Shown here: piece after piece, positions 12,998 to 22,475 of the stretch | How positions within the stretch are numbered: position 1 is the first letter of the stretch | Layout: every line of letters begins with the position of its first letter | Source: Lineus longissimus | Taxonomy: Eukaryota; Nemertea; Pilidiophora; Heteronemertea; Lineidae | Direction: 5' to 3' | Assembly (NCBI RefSeq): GCF_910592395.1 | Contig: NC_088315.1 | Span: 20,783,219 to 20,843,218 of the forward strand | DNA: 60,000 nt | Made by a program: the position numbers and the translations under genes | Notes under the pieces: model-generated | The model's input: the letters and a program-made list of their open reading frames with translations, nothing else | Databases searched by the model: none | What the model was told of the DNA's origin: nothing

Positions 12998-13265
12998 ATG
13001 GTTGTTCGTAGCTTGAGGGTGAGTTCATTGGGCCAAATGCAATTTTGCAAAGTTTTTCTAAATCTGACAATCCCTGTAAATCTAATGTATCAATGGATTT
13101 TAGGTAATCCGTGCGAGTTCTTGCATATTTTGTACATTGCATACAGAAATGGGTTTCATTTTCTACATCACTTCCAGTTCCACAGAGCAAACATAATCGT
13201 AAATCTCTATTCGGGCTTTTGTTTCATATACCTGCCCATCTCGATTTGGAGCTTATGGCGATTAC
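12998..13265 (-). pseudogene. Non-LTR retrotransposon ORF2 C-terminal fragment
   Basis: On the minus strand, HKLQIEMGRYMKQKP is followed after a frameshift near 13209 by RLCLLCGTGSDVENETHFCM and QCTKYARTRTDYL. The pattern C-x2-C...VENE-x-HF-x7-C is typical of the region after reverse transcriptase in LINE ORF2 proteins. The frameshift and the loss of everything upstream show a dead 5'-truncated copy. It lies just inside the right terminus of the MULE-like element. Confidence 0.65.
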
Positions 13266-13311
13266 CCCAGGCAAAGCCCAAGCCCAACCCCCAATGCCAA
13301 GCCACCTTTAA

Positions 13312-13399
13312 GTGAAAGTGAGGACGTTTTTGACACGAGGACGTTTTGGTACCTTGAAAGCGAGGACGTTTTGGCATGGGGACGTTTTCACTGGATACC
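13312..13399 (-). repeat. Right terminal inverted repeat with GGACGTTTT array
   Basis: Four GGACGTTTT copies occur between 13322 and about 13390, ending in ggggacgttttcactgg. Read on the minus strand this repeats the spacing of the left terminus (CCAGT then AAAACGTCC repeats), as expected for one transposon's two ends. Confidence 0.7.
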
Positions 13400-13615
13400 G
13401 TTGGATCAATGAACCCAGATGTCTACAATGTCAAAGAGTTCTGGTGGTAATTAGTCGGTTGTCAGGTAAGGAGTCAAATTGGGAGGAGGGGGGCTGAAGA
13501 CTCTTTCATATCGATATGTGCATTGAAAGTCTCATAATAAAGAAATGGCCTGGTCCTTGCCATTCAGAGGCAATGGCAGCTAATTCAAGCAGGGTCAGAA
13601 TGACGTCATCGATAA

Positions 13616-13745
13616 TTAGAGTTCTGGTCTTGGGCATGGAGGATGAGTGAGCGTTTGACTGGTGCTGCCATCTACAGTGATCTGCAGGAACTGGCAGGCA
13701 TTGATCAGCGCCATCAGTTCCAACATTGGCCACGAGATGGAAGCA
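13616..13745 (-). CDS. Possible terminal exon of the minus-strand gene
   Basis: After an AG at 13747-13746 the frame reads ASISWPMLELMALINACQFL and then QITVDGSTSQTLTH, ending at TAA 13616-13618. Its start phase does not match the end of the exon at 14320, so an exon may be missing or the call may be wrong. A competing 143-codon frame (13643-14074) runs on the plus strand. Confidence 0.25.
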
Positions 13746-14319
13746 CTGGAGATCTCAAGACAATCCCTCATGATTCATTGGTTTCATCAAAATCCTCACT
13801 GTTCTTGAGTTACGCTTGGCCGGCACTTATGATAATCACTGAATTCCCTGTAAAGAGGCACTGCCAAGATACACCCAGAAAGCTGAACAAACAATTTAGA
13901 GAACATGTCTATAATGATGTCACATCCCATAACTGCTTTCTACACAGAAACTCTGTAAAGATCATTGTCTCCAGACTAATAGCTGATATGCTTGTAAACA
14001 CATTATCTTGGCGAATGAAGTTAGCTGGTGACATGATGACAGGTCAGAATGTCATTTTTGCTGGAATGGACTAGTATAAGTTATTTCTGTCTTCCAGCAA
14101 TGGCACCACCCCTTTATTTTCATGAAAAAGGCCAGCTCCATCAGTTGATCTCTTAGCCACAAGATTGAACCACTATTGATGTTATGACACTCTTGGTTCC
14201 ATCAATCACTTTGTGCTTTGCTGTGTATACCTCCCTCTGGTCCTCTCTAACACTCTCACAAACTGGCCTATTGGGGTCTACAGTAACTACTCCATGCAAA
14301 TAACAAAGACGCATCCTAC

Positions 14320-14433
14320 CTTGAGCGATTCTCGTTTTGAAAGTTTGGTGGGTGCCGGCGGGGGTGTTCCGGAAGCATCAGGAGTCTGTGGGCTTTTGTT
14401 TGTCTGATCCAAACTGACCAGTTTACCTTCAGA
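14320..14433 (-). CDS. Exon, Pro/Ser-rich linker
   Basis: The acceptor is cttcatttcag and the donor AAG|GTAGGA. The 38 codons read SEGKLVSLDQTNKSPQTPDA and end in PAPTKLSKRESLK. GC content is clearly higher than the flanks. The composition suggests a disordered, phosphorylatable linker. An alternative acceptor 7 nt in (tctgaag|GT) would give phase 1, matching the preceding exons. Confidence 0.6.
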
Positions 14434-14503
14434 CTGAAATGAAGACATTACTTTGTTATTTGTCCTTCAAGAGCGACATCGCTTCTTAGACCTCACTTGT
14501 TAC

Positions 14504-14548
14504 CGACGGGGCATAATGCCACACAGGTTGCTTGGATATCATCATGAT
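14504..14548 (-). CDS. Possible 45-nt exon
   Basis: The acceptor is ctaagttttcag and the donor CCGTCG|GTAACA. It is 45 nt, so it would keep phase. Read in phase 1 it gives HDDIQATCVALCPV. A G run (C14 at 14561-14574 on the plus strand) lies just upstream of the acceptor. Short length makes this weak. Confidence 0.3.
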
Positions 14549-14560
14549 CTGAAAACTTAG

Positions 14561-14574
14561 CCCCCCCCCCCCCC
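14561..14574. repeat. Homopolymer C14
   Basis: Fourteen C in a row, G on the minus strand. The length is likely polymorphic and prone to assembly error. Confidence 0.95.
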
Positions 14575-15427
14575 AGGGTACCAGCTGATACCTGGCTAAT
14601 TAATTCCATCGTGGGTGAGGGGGTTAGACATGTGCACATCTTTGGTCCAATAAGTAAATTTGAAGGAGCTCGAAATGGAGACCAAAGTTGGCTGAAACAT
14701 GATACAAGCCAACATCCTCAGCTTTGTAATTTCAATTAGAAGTCTCGGTTTGCCAAAAAATAAGTCTGCTACAAAGTAGGTAGCAGTGCCTATATGTGTT
14801 GGTTAGGTCAAAGACCTCTTCCGTCCTTATCAAGGGGAGTGCTAACCTTCTCTCCTTTTTAACAACACACCATACTCATGTCATCAAGTACCTTATAAAG
14901 GGCCATTTTAAATGCCAATCAATCCCATGGTTAAGGAAAGGGCAGACCTAAAATCGTTTTGCATCTAACATTAATTACTGGAATGTTTTTGTAAGCAATT
15001 AGCATATACAATCAATGTGTACTACTACAATATAAATTCTAATGAAATTTATTTTTTCAATTTATTACTGTAGATATTTTAAAAGCTTTATTTCTGACTA
15101 AAATCAAAAAGTTGCTCAGGGCATTGTTCTGTAATTATTCTGTAATTGTTAGACATTATATCCGTCCACTGGGCTGTCAATCCTCAACAATAGAGTACCA
15201 GCATCCCTATAGGTGGCACTGATTTTCACTACAGTACGCATCAAAAAGATGTGAAAGCTCCAGACCATTGCCACAGCAATGCAGTACTCGAGTGACACGT
15301 CAGTGTAGCAGAGATCAACGTGTTGCTGGTACCTGATTGGTGATGTGGGGTAACAGGCAACAATGACCATGTCCATTGGATTCCTGTCACACTGGTCGAT
15401 TCCAGATCACACTCTAACCTACCTTAC

Positions 15428-15502
15428 TCCTATGGCCAAGGAAGACAGGAGAACTGCAGGATCCAACCTCCGGGTGGAGTAATGAGTCATCATCATGCGG
15501 AC
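15428..15502 (-). CDS. Exon, 75 nt
   Basis: The acceptor is attaatgtttcag and the donor GGA|GTAAGG, both good matches to consensus. In phase 1, continuing the exon at 15673, it reads PHDDDSLLHPEVGSCSSPVF then LGHR. Another frame is open too, so the frame rests on phase continuity. Confidence 0.6.
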
Positions 15503-15672
15503 CTGAAACATTAATAGAAGGGATTTTAGTTGAGTTTTGTATTATATATGTCCATTAATTAGGCACTGATTGACCGAATACAGTGGAACCATCATTAACC
15601 TGCTCTGTAAGCAGAACATCCTCTATATCAATCACACTTCTTTCTGAAACCTGAAACAGAGAGTTTGTTTAC

Positions 15673-15762
15673 CTGCCGCGGATGATGAATCGATGTGACT
15701 GTTGAGTATTGGAGGTTGTGAGCGTCGATTCAGGGACTTAATACTGCCATCTCGTGAGATCT
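15673..15762 (-). CDS. Exon, 90 nt, Ser-rich
   Basis: The acceptor is gttgctctttccag and the donor GGCAG|GTAAAC. Only one frame is open (phase 1 to 1): ISRDGSIKSLNRRSQPPILN then SHIDSSSAA. It joins in phase to the exon at 16698. The SRDGSIKS motif resembles SKDGSIRS in the exon at 27325. Confidence 0.65.
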
Positions 15763-16697
15763 CTGGAAAGAGCAACAACGTAACACTGATGAGCAATCAA
15801 GAGTGAATATTCAATGTTCCTCAAATTGAGATGTTTAAATGGGGTGTCTCGTTGCACACTCAGTCAGCCTTTCTGAAAACGATCAAACCATTCTTGTGAG
15901 TGTTTTTGAGTTGATGTCGTTGTATGGTTGAAGGTGTTTATCACCCTGGTGCGTCTCTGGGTGTACCATATCACACCCTCTCAGTCGGTCGTTCTGAAAA
16001 TGAAATGAACCCAACATTCATTTTTTCTTGATGGATTTGTTGAGACCAACCTCAGCCTCAGTAACAATGGAGCCAGTGACTGTTCAGCAAAGCCCTGGTA
16101 GAATACCGAATACTCAATCGGCTCACATAGCAGGAAAAAAAACAAGTGAAAAAAAAATGTTTTCAGGTTTTTTTTACTCAAAATGAACCAACATCATCAG
16201 TCCCAAAACTTTTTTGACTTTGAAAATTTTTCCAGAATTTTGAACTTATGAAAGTCCACCAATGACAGCAAATTGAAGGGTTAATCAGCCGCGACCAAAC
16301 ATTTTGAGGTATAATTATCTCAAAGGATATCATGTGACAATGTTGGTAGACTCTCTCACATCCATGCAGTCCGCAGTCTCAATTCTCCACAACATCAACC
16401 GTTTCTATGGAAACCGTTTCCTTTTTTCTGGCTATTTTCACAATACCTCATCACGAAAGCCTTTGAACTGATATCACCAAGATATCATAAGGTGTGAGTG
16501 CTTTTTCTTCAACTGTATCAACATTTGCTGATTTTACTAACACGGCCTCGTACAGGAGTAATCAACAGAGGAAATACGAGTTCTAGGTTTCCATAGAAAT
16601 AGATGGTAATACTTTATTTCATCACTCAAGATGAGGCTGTTGACTGTTTCTGGGAAGTGGTAATGAATTGTCAAGTCACCCTGGTGTGTAATCTTAC

Positions 16698-16813
16698 CTT
16701 TCAAGTATTCACTAGTCTTCTCCTTGCTGTAGGCAAATAGATACTGAGCCAGGAGATGGAGATCCAATTGAGGCCTCACTGGATTCACATACCCTTTATT
16801 GAAAACACCCATT
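16698..16813 (-). CDS. Exon, 116 nt, hydrophobic helix
   Basis: The acceptor is gatattctag and the donor TTGAAAG|GTAAGA, nearly perfect. It reads MGVFNKGYVNPVRPQLDLHL then LAQYLFAYSKEKTSEYLK (phase 2 to 1), with a long amphipathic helix. It joins in phase to both neighbours. The Met is probably internal. Confidence 0.65.
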
Positions 16814-16997
16814 CTAGAATATCGTTCAGCCTAGATAGTCATGTCTCATCAGTCATGCAAATCGAAAAGTTTTAGTCACAAATTCAAACATCTAAAAGCC
16901 TGAAGAATAATTCAAGCTCTTAAATTCTTCTATTCCATTTATTTATTCGAATTATATTTTCCAAAATGAATCACTCCATTCCCAACATCTCTCACAC

Positions 16998-17062
16998 CTC
17001 GAGAAACCTGTCTCCAAAAAGACACCAAAGTTTTGATCGAAAGCACTGTCATCGCTTTCAAA
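16998..17062 (-). CDS. Exon, 65 nt
   Basis: The acceptor is actttttacgtgttag and the donor CTCGAG|GTGTGAG. It reads FESDDSAFDQNFGVFLETGF (phase 0 to 2) and joins in phase to 16698. Its phase does not match the exon at 17334, so a small exon may be missing between them. Confidence 0.45.
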
Positions 17063-17333
17063 CTAACACGTAAAAAGTTGTTCCTTTTGAGAAAAACAAA
17101 TGTGTCATCCAAATTGAGTAGGATTCTCAGTCAACAATTTCATGCCAGTTCTAAAATTTCTTCGACAAAGTCAGTGAAACTGCACTCAGTATTCCTCCAC
17201 CTATTTTCCAGTTGTGTTCTTTATGACTGCATCAAGGGAAGAGGTTTTAAATTAGTTGAAAGCATCGCTTAAAATCCGCTGTTTGAAAATGTCATCTGGG
17301 ATGCATGATTTAATGGAAATGGACTTGACACAC

Positions 17334-17506
17334 CTTCTCGAGTTGAACAAATTGGATTGAATGGTGGGCGCAGAAAATTGGGTGAACAAGTCCACAATGC
17401 TATGCTCTTTGAGGCACAATCCAGCTCAAGAGTCACAAACAGCTCAATAAAACATTGGGTTTCAAGTTTCACTCGAACTTCTGAGAAACTACCAGTCAAG
17501 GAAAAT
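17334..17506 (-). CDS. Exon, 173 nt
   Basis: The acceptor is ttttggctgcctcag and the donor GAGAAG|GTGTGT. The 57 codons include GSFSEVRVKLETQCFIELFV and TLELDCASKSIALW, alternating hydrophobic residues typical of beta strands, then CSPNFLRPPFNPIC. Phase 2 to 1. It is one of the longer open exons of the locus. Confidence 0.5.
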
Positions 17507-17713
17507 CTGAGGCAGCCAAAAGATAGTGAAGATATTCAGTCACATCCTGTGCTAATTCCTAATCACTGATCAGCTACAATGAAATCTGAGTATTTTCCAC
17601 TGTAGTCCTGCTTAAACATCAAATGCCTGCACTGTACATACATCCCAAGCAGAAGCAACCATTTGGTACACCGATGCTGCAAAATGATGGATATGAGAAG
17701 TGAGTTTTCTCAC

Positions 17714-17761
17714 ATGCTGGTAGAGTTAGATGATGTAGAATCAGAAGTGGTCACTAGATGA
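17714..17761 (-). CDS. Possible 48-nt exon, Ser/Thr-rich
   Basis: The donor CAGCAT|GTGAGA is reasonable; the acceptor gatgcaaag is weak. It reads HLVTTSDSTSSNSTS (phase 2 to 2), in phase with both neighbours. Confidence 0.4.
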
Positions 17762-17800
17762 CTTTGCATCAACAAGTCTTGGTGTAACAATTTCCACTAC

Positions 17801-17908
17801 TCGTGAAAGAAATCCTCTTCACAATGCAATTCCTTGAACTGCCTTATTCCACACAGAGATCCTTCAAACAGTTGACTAACTGCATCATAAGTATTCTCCT
17901 CGTCCAAA
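17801..17908 (-). CDS. Exon, 108 nt, acidic
   Basis: The acceptor is gatcgcttgctttag and the donor CACGA|GTAGTG. It reads LDEENTYDAVSQLFEGSLCG then IRQFKELHCEEDFFH (phase 2 to 2). The residue mix looks strongly coding. Confidence 0.5.
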
Positions 17909-18044
17909 CTAAAGCAAGCGATCAGTTACATCAACAACCTCTTGGCAAAGGAATCTGGTAAACAGGCCAATGTAATCAAGCCTCTATCAAATGCGTCTCA
18001 AAGGTATCAAACAGAAATCTACTCATATCGAAGGCTGTTTGCAC

Positions 18045-18137
18045 CTGCATAACTTAGTCAGACTGGAATCCTTGCCAAAATCCACATGCCTGATCCACGA
18101 TGAGTAACAAGTTGTCTTGCTCCTCTTGAACTCTTGT
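18045..18137 (-). CDS. Exon, 93 nt
   Basis: The acceptor is gtgttactggaatag and the donor ATGCAG|GTGCAA. It reads QEFKRSKTTCYSSWIRHVDF then GKDSSLTKLC (phase 2 to 2), in phase with the exon at 17801. Confidence 0.45.
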
Positions 18138-18184
18138 CTATTCCAGTAACACGTCAAGGTTTTTGTTGAGTTAGTTGGTGAAAA

Positions 18185-18245
18185 TCTATCGTGCTCAGTT
18201 TGACTTACAATCAAAGGGTCAGGGGTTCAAACTTTCATCTTGAGG
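18185..18245 (+). repeat. tRNA-derived SINE-like fragment
   Basis: gtgctcagtttgacttacaa followed by tcaaagggtcaggggttcaaac resembles the internal half of a tRNA-derived SINE. An A-box-like ctcagttt is followed by an anticodon-loop-like acttacaatc and a B-box-like ggttcaaac. No intact tRNA or SINE tail is visible, so it is degraded or chance. Confidence 0.35.
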
Positions 18246-18505
18246 CCACTTTTCCCTCCACATAAGAACGTTGAATAATCCCTTCATACCATACATTCCT
18301 GTTGACTTCATTCATGAAGCAACCTATTGCTTTTTGTAAATGTTACAAACTATGGTATCACACAGGTTCTGACTTTTAAAATATATAGGAATTCTCTGCA
18401 GCCTGAAGTACCGACACCTGTTCATCAGCACCTTCTGTTTACATGGCATCCAGGAATTGCTGTTTATCCTCCATATTGCCTTCTAATTGATTTTGGAGTA
18501 TTTAC

Positions 18506-18548
18506 TCCTGCAGAGCTTCTAAGATTTAAATCAGCCGTGATGTTTGAT
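18506..18548 (-). CDS. Possible 43-nt exon
   Basis: The acceptor is tatcttgccag and the donor GCAGGA|GTAAAT. It reads SNITADLNLRSSAG (phase 2 to 0), in phase with 18853. The opposite strand also has an open frame here. Confidence 0.3.
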
Positions 18549-18852
18549 CTGGCAAGATAGGGAGAGGAGTAAGGCAACTTTCTTTATAAGACAGTTCAAT
18601 TCATCAGTTCAGTCAGACCACTGGTAACATCAACAAACATAAAGAGTTGAGTGAAAATATAACTATAGGAACAGTAGCTGAATTATACCACTAGTACTAT
18701 CATTTCTATAACATCTCTCCATGAGTCTCTGCCCCAAGCACTTAAGGATACTTTTTTGTGTTTTCATGAGAATCTGGTTATAAAAAGGACAGAAGTCTGT
18801 ACCATTTGCAGTGATATGTGTCTTATTCTCATTCAAGGAATAGACTCAATAC

Positions 18853-18934
18853 TCATGAGGCGAGTCTAACATTTCTCGATCCTGAGCTCCAGTATCTACA
18901 GGACTTAAAACAGCAGCTACCTTCTGACCGCTAA
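18853..18934 (-). CDS. Possible 82-nt exon
   Basis: The acceptor is gtaatgtatttcag and the donor CATGA|GTATTG. It reads SGQKVAAVLSPVDTGAQDRE then MLDSPH. The opposite strand also has an open frame with a good acceptor, so the strand is not certain. Confidence 0.35.
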
Positions 18935-18976
18935 CTGAAATACATTACACAATCATTCATTAAAGCACTAGTTCAC

Positions 18977-19138
18977 CCAACCAGACAGAGAATGCAGTTG
19001 AATTGATTCTATCAATGAAGCAGAAGATGTATTGATACTCCTTACACAAGAAGTTTCCAAGTTATCTGTTTGGCTATAAACAGCTAGGCTAGTTGTTTTC
19101 AAGTGGAACTCCATAGCCTGGTTGAACTGCATTGAACC
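18977..19138 (-). CDS. Exon, 162 nt
   Basis: The acceptor is gttgttggtctgtag and the donor GTTGG|GTGAAC. The 54 open codons read GSMQFNQAMEFHLKTTSLAV, then YSQTDNLETSCVRSINTSSA and SLIESIQLHSLSGW. Confidence 0.45.
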
Positions 19139-19790
19139 CTACAGACCAACAACGAAACATCCAGGAGAAAACATGTTTTGACTGATTCATTAACAAATTC
19201 CTTCACCATTTGATCCCACTATTCCATCTTTGAATATGATATCCTTCAAATGTTACAATTACATTAAAATGCACTTCAAATTTCAGATGGGATTGAAAAT
19301 GGAAAATAATCCTTTTAAGCAAAAGGCAATTTCCAGTCCAAGCAAACATTCCAAGTCCAGCATTGAAAACCAGAACAGCTATGTCATCTTCTCCCAGAAG
19401 GAACACTGACGAATACACAAGTGACTGTTATATCAGTGTTAAGTCCTTTTCATTAAGCAATTGCAATTTCCAGCCAGCATTCTATGTCTGATTCCAGAAG
19501 ACCCTATCCATTGGAGCTAATCCTAAGCCATTGTCTGCCAGCTAGCGGAGCTATGTTGAAACCACAATGTTGACTGTTGTTATATAGTTACTTTAGATCT
19601 TCCCATCTCTGCAATCAACAATCAAGTTCATTACATTTCACAGTAATATCATCACACAACATCACCTGATGCTTTCATTGAACAATGCCTTCAAGCAAAC
19701 AGCAAAAAACCCCTATAGGAAGTCTGGTAGATTTAATGCTTTTTGTTACATTCATGAAAGGTTCCACCCCTGTAGGAAGGACAATATCAC

Positions 19791-19861
19791 TTGGTGTATT
19801 CACTGAAAGTGCCTTGAAGTAAACACCCATAATACTCCAGGAAGGTTGATTTAGCACAACC
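19791..19861 (-). CDS. Exon, 71 nt, acceptor region locally duplicated
   Basis: A strong acceptor (agttgtccttcctacag) opens GCAKSTFLEYYGCLLQGTFS then EYT (phase 0 to 2), in phase with 19896. Near-copies of the acceptor occur at about 19768 (attgtccttcctacag) and 19710 (agacttcctatag), each followed by GGG. Confidence 0.45.
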
Positions 19862-19895
19862 CTGTAGGAAGGACAACTTGATATGTGGAACTTAC

Positions 19896-20028
19896 AACAC
19901 AGGTGACTTCATCTGGCCATTTGTCTATAAAGCCACAGAAAGTCAGCACTGCATGTTGTTTGTTCAAAAACAGTAGAGTGATTCCATGATTCAGTGATTT
20001 ATTCAGTTGAAGAAAATAATCTGCCACT
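19896..20028 (-). CDS. Exon, 133 nt, hydrophobic core
   Basis: The acceptor is gattatcatctag and the donor TGTGTT|GTAAGT, a perfect match. The 44 codons read VADYFLQLNKSLNHGITLLF then LNKQHAVLTFCGFIDKWPDE and VTCV (phase 2 to 0). It is in phase with both neighbours. Confidence 0.6.
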
Positions 20029-20158
20029 CTAGATGATAATCACAACCATGCTGTTATCTAGTACTGAAACCTGAGGAATAAAATCCCGTGACTTATTTTA
20101 GATCTAATGAATCAGCAACTGCATGGATCATCAATTTGATTCAAAAAGCGCAATTCAC

Positions 20159-20208
20159 TCCCCATCAATTCTGTTGCTTGTAGTGAGGTTTAAGGGCGTT
20201 GGTGCACC
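20159..20208 (-). CDS. Exon, 50 nt
   Basis: The acceptor is gtagtgagtttcag and the donor GGGGA|GTGAAT. It reads GAPTPLNLTTSNRIDG (phase 0 to 2), in phase with 19896. Confidence 0.4.
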
Positions 20209-20449
20209 CTGAAACTCACTACCTTAATTGCTGGATAGGACTATTGATGCCTTTGGCAGTAAGTCATCCGTTACAATGAGCTGTGTTGGAGTCAGAGGCA
20301 GTGAATGCCTCAGGAAACATGTTTAAGTCAAGTTATTAGTCACGATCAAACTCACAAGTCGAGCAATCAATACACACATTTTAGCAAAGAGAATCTCAGA
20401 AAAATACCACGATATTTCATCAAATAGTTTGTTTCAGGAGTTGTTTTGA

Positions 20450-21170
20450 TATACTAGAGTTGCTTATTGCAAAAAATATTGGAAATATTTTTGAAAGAAT
20501 CTTTTCTAAAATTTGGATGAAACCCCCAGGAAATACAAATGTAAAGAATAACAATCATTGGAACAACACAGATTTTATGTTGGAAAAGTTTTCTCCAAAA
20601 TTGCATTGAGTAAATTTCAAAAAATGATTTTCTGTATTTCTTGTTTTTTCATGAAAATTTAAGAAATAAAAGATGATTTATAAAAAATTTTCTCAAAAAT
20701 GTTTTTTCAAAAATATTTCTCAAAATTATTCAGAACACATTTAATGAAAATATGAATGTCCTGAATGGACATTTTGGCAAAGTGCCAAGTGCATGCGGCA
20801 TTGTCACCTTTTTGGCAAAATGCCACATTGTTCAAAATTGTTTAAAAAATCCAATTTAAATCCAATGTTGACATATTTACGGTGGGAGGCTGGAACGTTA
20901 GATTTGCATTGGACTTTGAAGCAATATAGATTCAGTTTTGGAAATGACCAAAAGCTATAACAAGTTTGATTCTGATGTACCAATAATATAAAAGCAAAAA
21001 CTTTACACTAAAGAGTTGCTATTGATTACACAAACTGCAGAATCATTAAAAGCCCTATTCAGCTGACTGCACTATAATTTTTTTCAAACTATTGATTGAT
21101 TATGCACTTTCTACATTTCATATATCAAAATCAGAATCCATTTAAAACATAATTGAAAACACCATCATTC
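20450..21170. other. AT-rich intron-like stretch
   Basis: Long runs of A and T with short inverted motifs (aaaatatttttgaaag, ttttggcaaa..gccaag). No frame or RNA gene is supported. Confidence 0.5.
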
Positions 21171-21176
21171 ATTATA

Positions 21177-21327
21177 GGTTCTTGTTTCTAAAACACAGCG
21201 GCCACATGATATCAGTCTTTCTATGATGAACATTGATCAAACCATGCTTTGACCCCACAGCTCTCAAATCCTCCATCAGAAAGCGTCTGTGTTGGTTGAA
21301 CTTGGTTGGCTGAACACTCTCCAAAGC
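21177..21327 (-). CDS. Probable exon, 3' border unclear
   Basis: The acceptor tgtgttaccatgttgcag opens ALESVQPTKFNQHRRFLMED then LRAVGSKHGLINVHHRKTDI and MWPLCFRNKNL, up to TAA. No convincing donor is visible before the stop, so either the exon ends at a weak GT or the frame terminates here. Confidence 0.4.
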
Positions 21328-21593
21328 CTGCAACATGGTAACACATGTAAGATGTGTTTCAAGTTTCCATCTCTAGTCCATGGCTGCTGCCTGAAATATC
21401 GCTGGGATGACCACATTCTCCATGTCATGCATTTTTCATTTTACAACCAGTGACCAACAACATGGTAAGAAATTATTGAGTATATCAGGTTTCAAGTCTC
21501 TAATATAATTTTCGAAAATTTGGCCGATTAGGTGATGGAATATCTGTCTGCTTGGCTAAAATAATGGGTATCAATAAAGACTATGCTCTTTCT

Positions 21594-21719
21594 TCAGTCT
21601 GCTACAAAAGGCCAGAGCGGTAAGTCTTTATTTATAATCTCCCATCGCTTCAGAGGATTTCTATATCGAGCATACCAAGCTGCTCTAATCTCCAGGTCTT
21701 CAGGATGTGTAAACATTAC
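21594..21719 (-). CDS. Probable exon, 3' border unclear
   Basis: The acceptor gatctgttctctag opens VMFTHPEDLEIRAAWYARYR then NPLKRWEIINKDLPLWPFVA, up to TGA. A possible donor is TTTT|GTAGCA. The aromatic- and charge-rich composition looks coding. Confidence 0.45.
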   Translation of the reverse strand, partial: VMFTHPEDLEIRAAWYARYRNPLKRWEIINKDLPLWPFVAD

Positions 21720-21942
21720 CTAGAGAACAGATCTCCACTGTCATTCTCAGACTAACAATACTTCAAACTATTGAAACATATTTTCTGAGGGAGGTCCATT
21801 TATCAGACAGGATACTGCTCATTCATTTGTTGATTATTTTTCTCCTGTGGTTGCAATGGATGTGCACTATCTTATCTTTTGGAAATTCAGAAGATCCATC
21901 TAATACATTTGTATTTGAACTTGATGACAGCATGTTCTAACG

Positions 21943-22248
21943 GTGTCTTTAATATCAGCGAGTAGATTGATAAAATACCAAAGAACGAACATGAAGATGG
22001 TGCCCTTTGAATTATTTTTTAAGAAACTGATCGTCAACAGAGCATTTCATCAGCCAACTTCTGAAAGTGATTTCCCGAGATCTCGCAGTGAATGTGCCTT
22101 GCTCTGCTTTTGGTTGGTGAAGTGCACAACTTTCAGTGCTCTCCTGAATGGCAGCTACTTGATTTGTCAAATGAGTAAGAAGAAAGGAACCTGCATGGAA
22201 AAGGAAGAGATTCGAATAATGGATGGGTACTCCATGTATCAAATTAAG
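21943..22248 (+). CDS. PAN/Apple-like exon
   Basis: An open frame of 102 codons ends at a perfect donor, ATTAAG|GTAAGA, at 22249. The segment SRSECALLCFWLVKCTTFSA followed by LLNGSYLICQM has the Cys spacing and hydrophobic pattern of PAN/Apple modules, which are small disulfide-bonded extracellular adhesion domains (E/A-C-A-x-x-C ... C-x-x-F-x ... C). FFKKLIVNRAF just before it fits the first PAN strand. The exon probably starts at an AG near 21950-21960 rather than at an initiator codon, so a signal-peptide exon should lie upstream; I could not place it. It ends in phase 0 and can join the ORF at 22476. The opposite strand also has a long frame, taken as a shadow. Confidence 0.55.
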
Positions 22249-22475
22249 GTAAGATTTCAGTAGTTTATTTTGGGACCAGTGAAAGCTGGGCAAAAGTGAA
22301 ATTTCAGCAGGTTTGGATAACAGGTGTTGCAGACCTTTGTAAACTATGAACATGACAGGACAAGTCTTGAATCTAACAGTTCGATTACTTGGTGTGGATG
22401 ACTCTTCTTTGCATACACATAACTAGATGTTGAATGAACACAGTCAAACCTAAGCAATGGATCGTGGCATTCCAG

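Larger units (their letters stand above)
5497..13399. mobile_element. Decayed MULE-like DNA transposon, about 7.9 kb
   Basis: The two ends are inverted copies. The left end reads GCTTACCAGTTAAAACGTCC, and the right end read on the other strand is GGTATCCAGTGAAAACGTCC. Both continue as spaced AAAACGTCC repeats. The flanks GTTGAATC (5489-5496) and GTTGGATC (13400-13407) form an 8-bp target duplication with one mismatch, a size typical of Mutator-like elements. Inside is a MULE-type transposase remnant (6197-6694, minus). The rest has filled with duplications, a LINE fragment and an orphan ORF, so the copy is old. The family call combines the transposase motif with the duplication size. Exact element borders are inferred. 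Confidence 0.6.

Noticed and set aside
12617-13016. Plus-strand frames sharing MASLDKIRPVRGESLAY
   Set aside because: Produced by the 73-bp tandem repeat in different phases.
13643-14074. Plus-strand frame of 143 codons
   Set aside because: No recognised domain, no splice context, AT-rich codon use like the surroundings, and overlap with a possible minus-strand terminal exon. Kept out for lack of support.
18327-18560. Plus-strand frame of 77 codons that looks protein-like
   Set aside because: It ends at TAG without a donor and overlaps a minus-strand exon candidate in a phase-consistent chain. It is probably an antisense shadow, with modest certainty.
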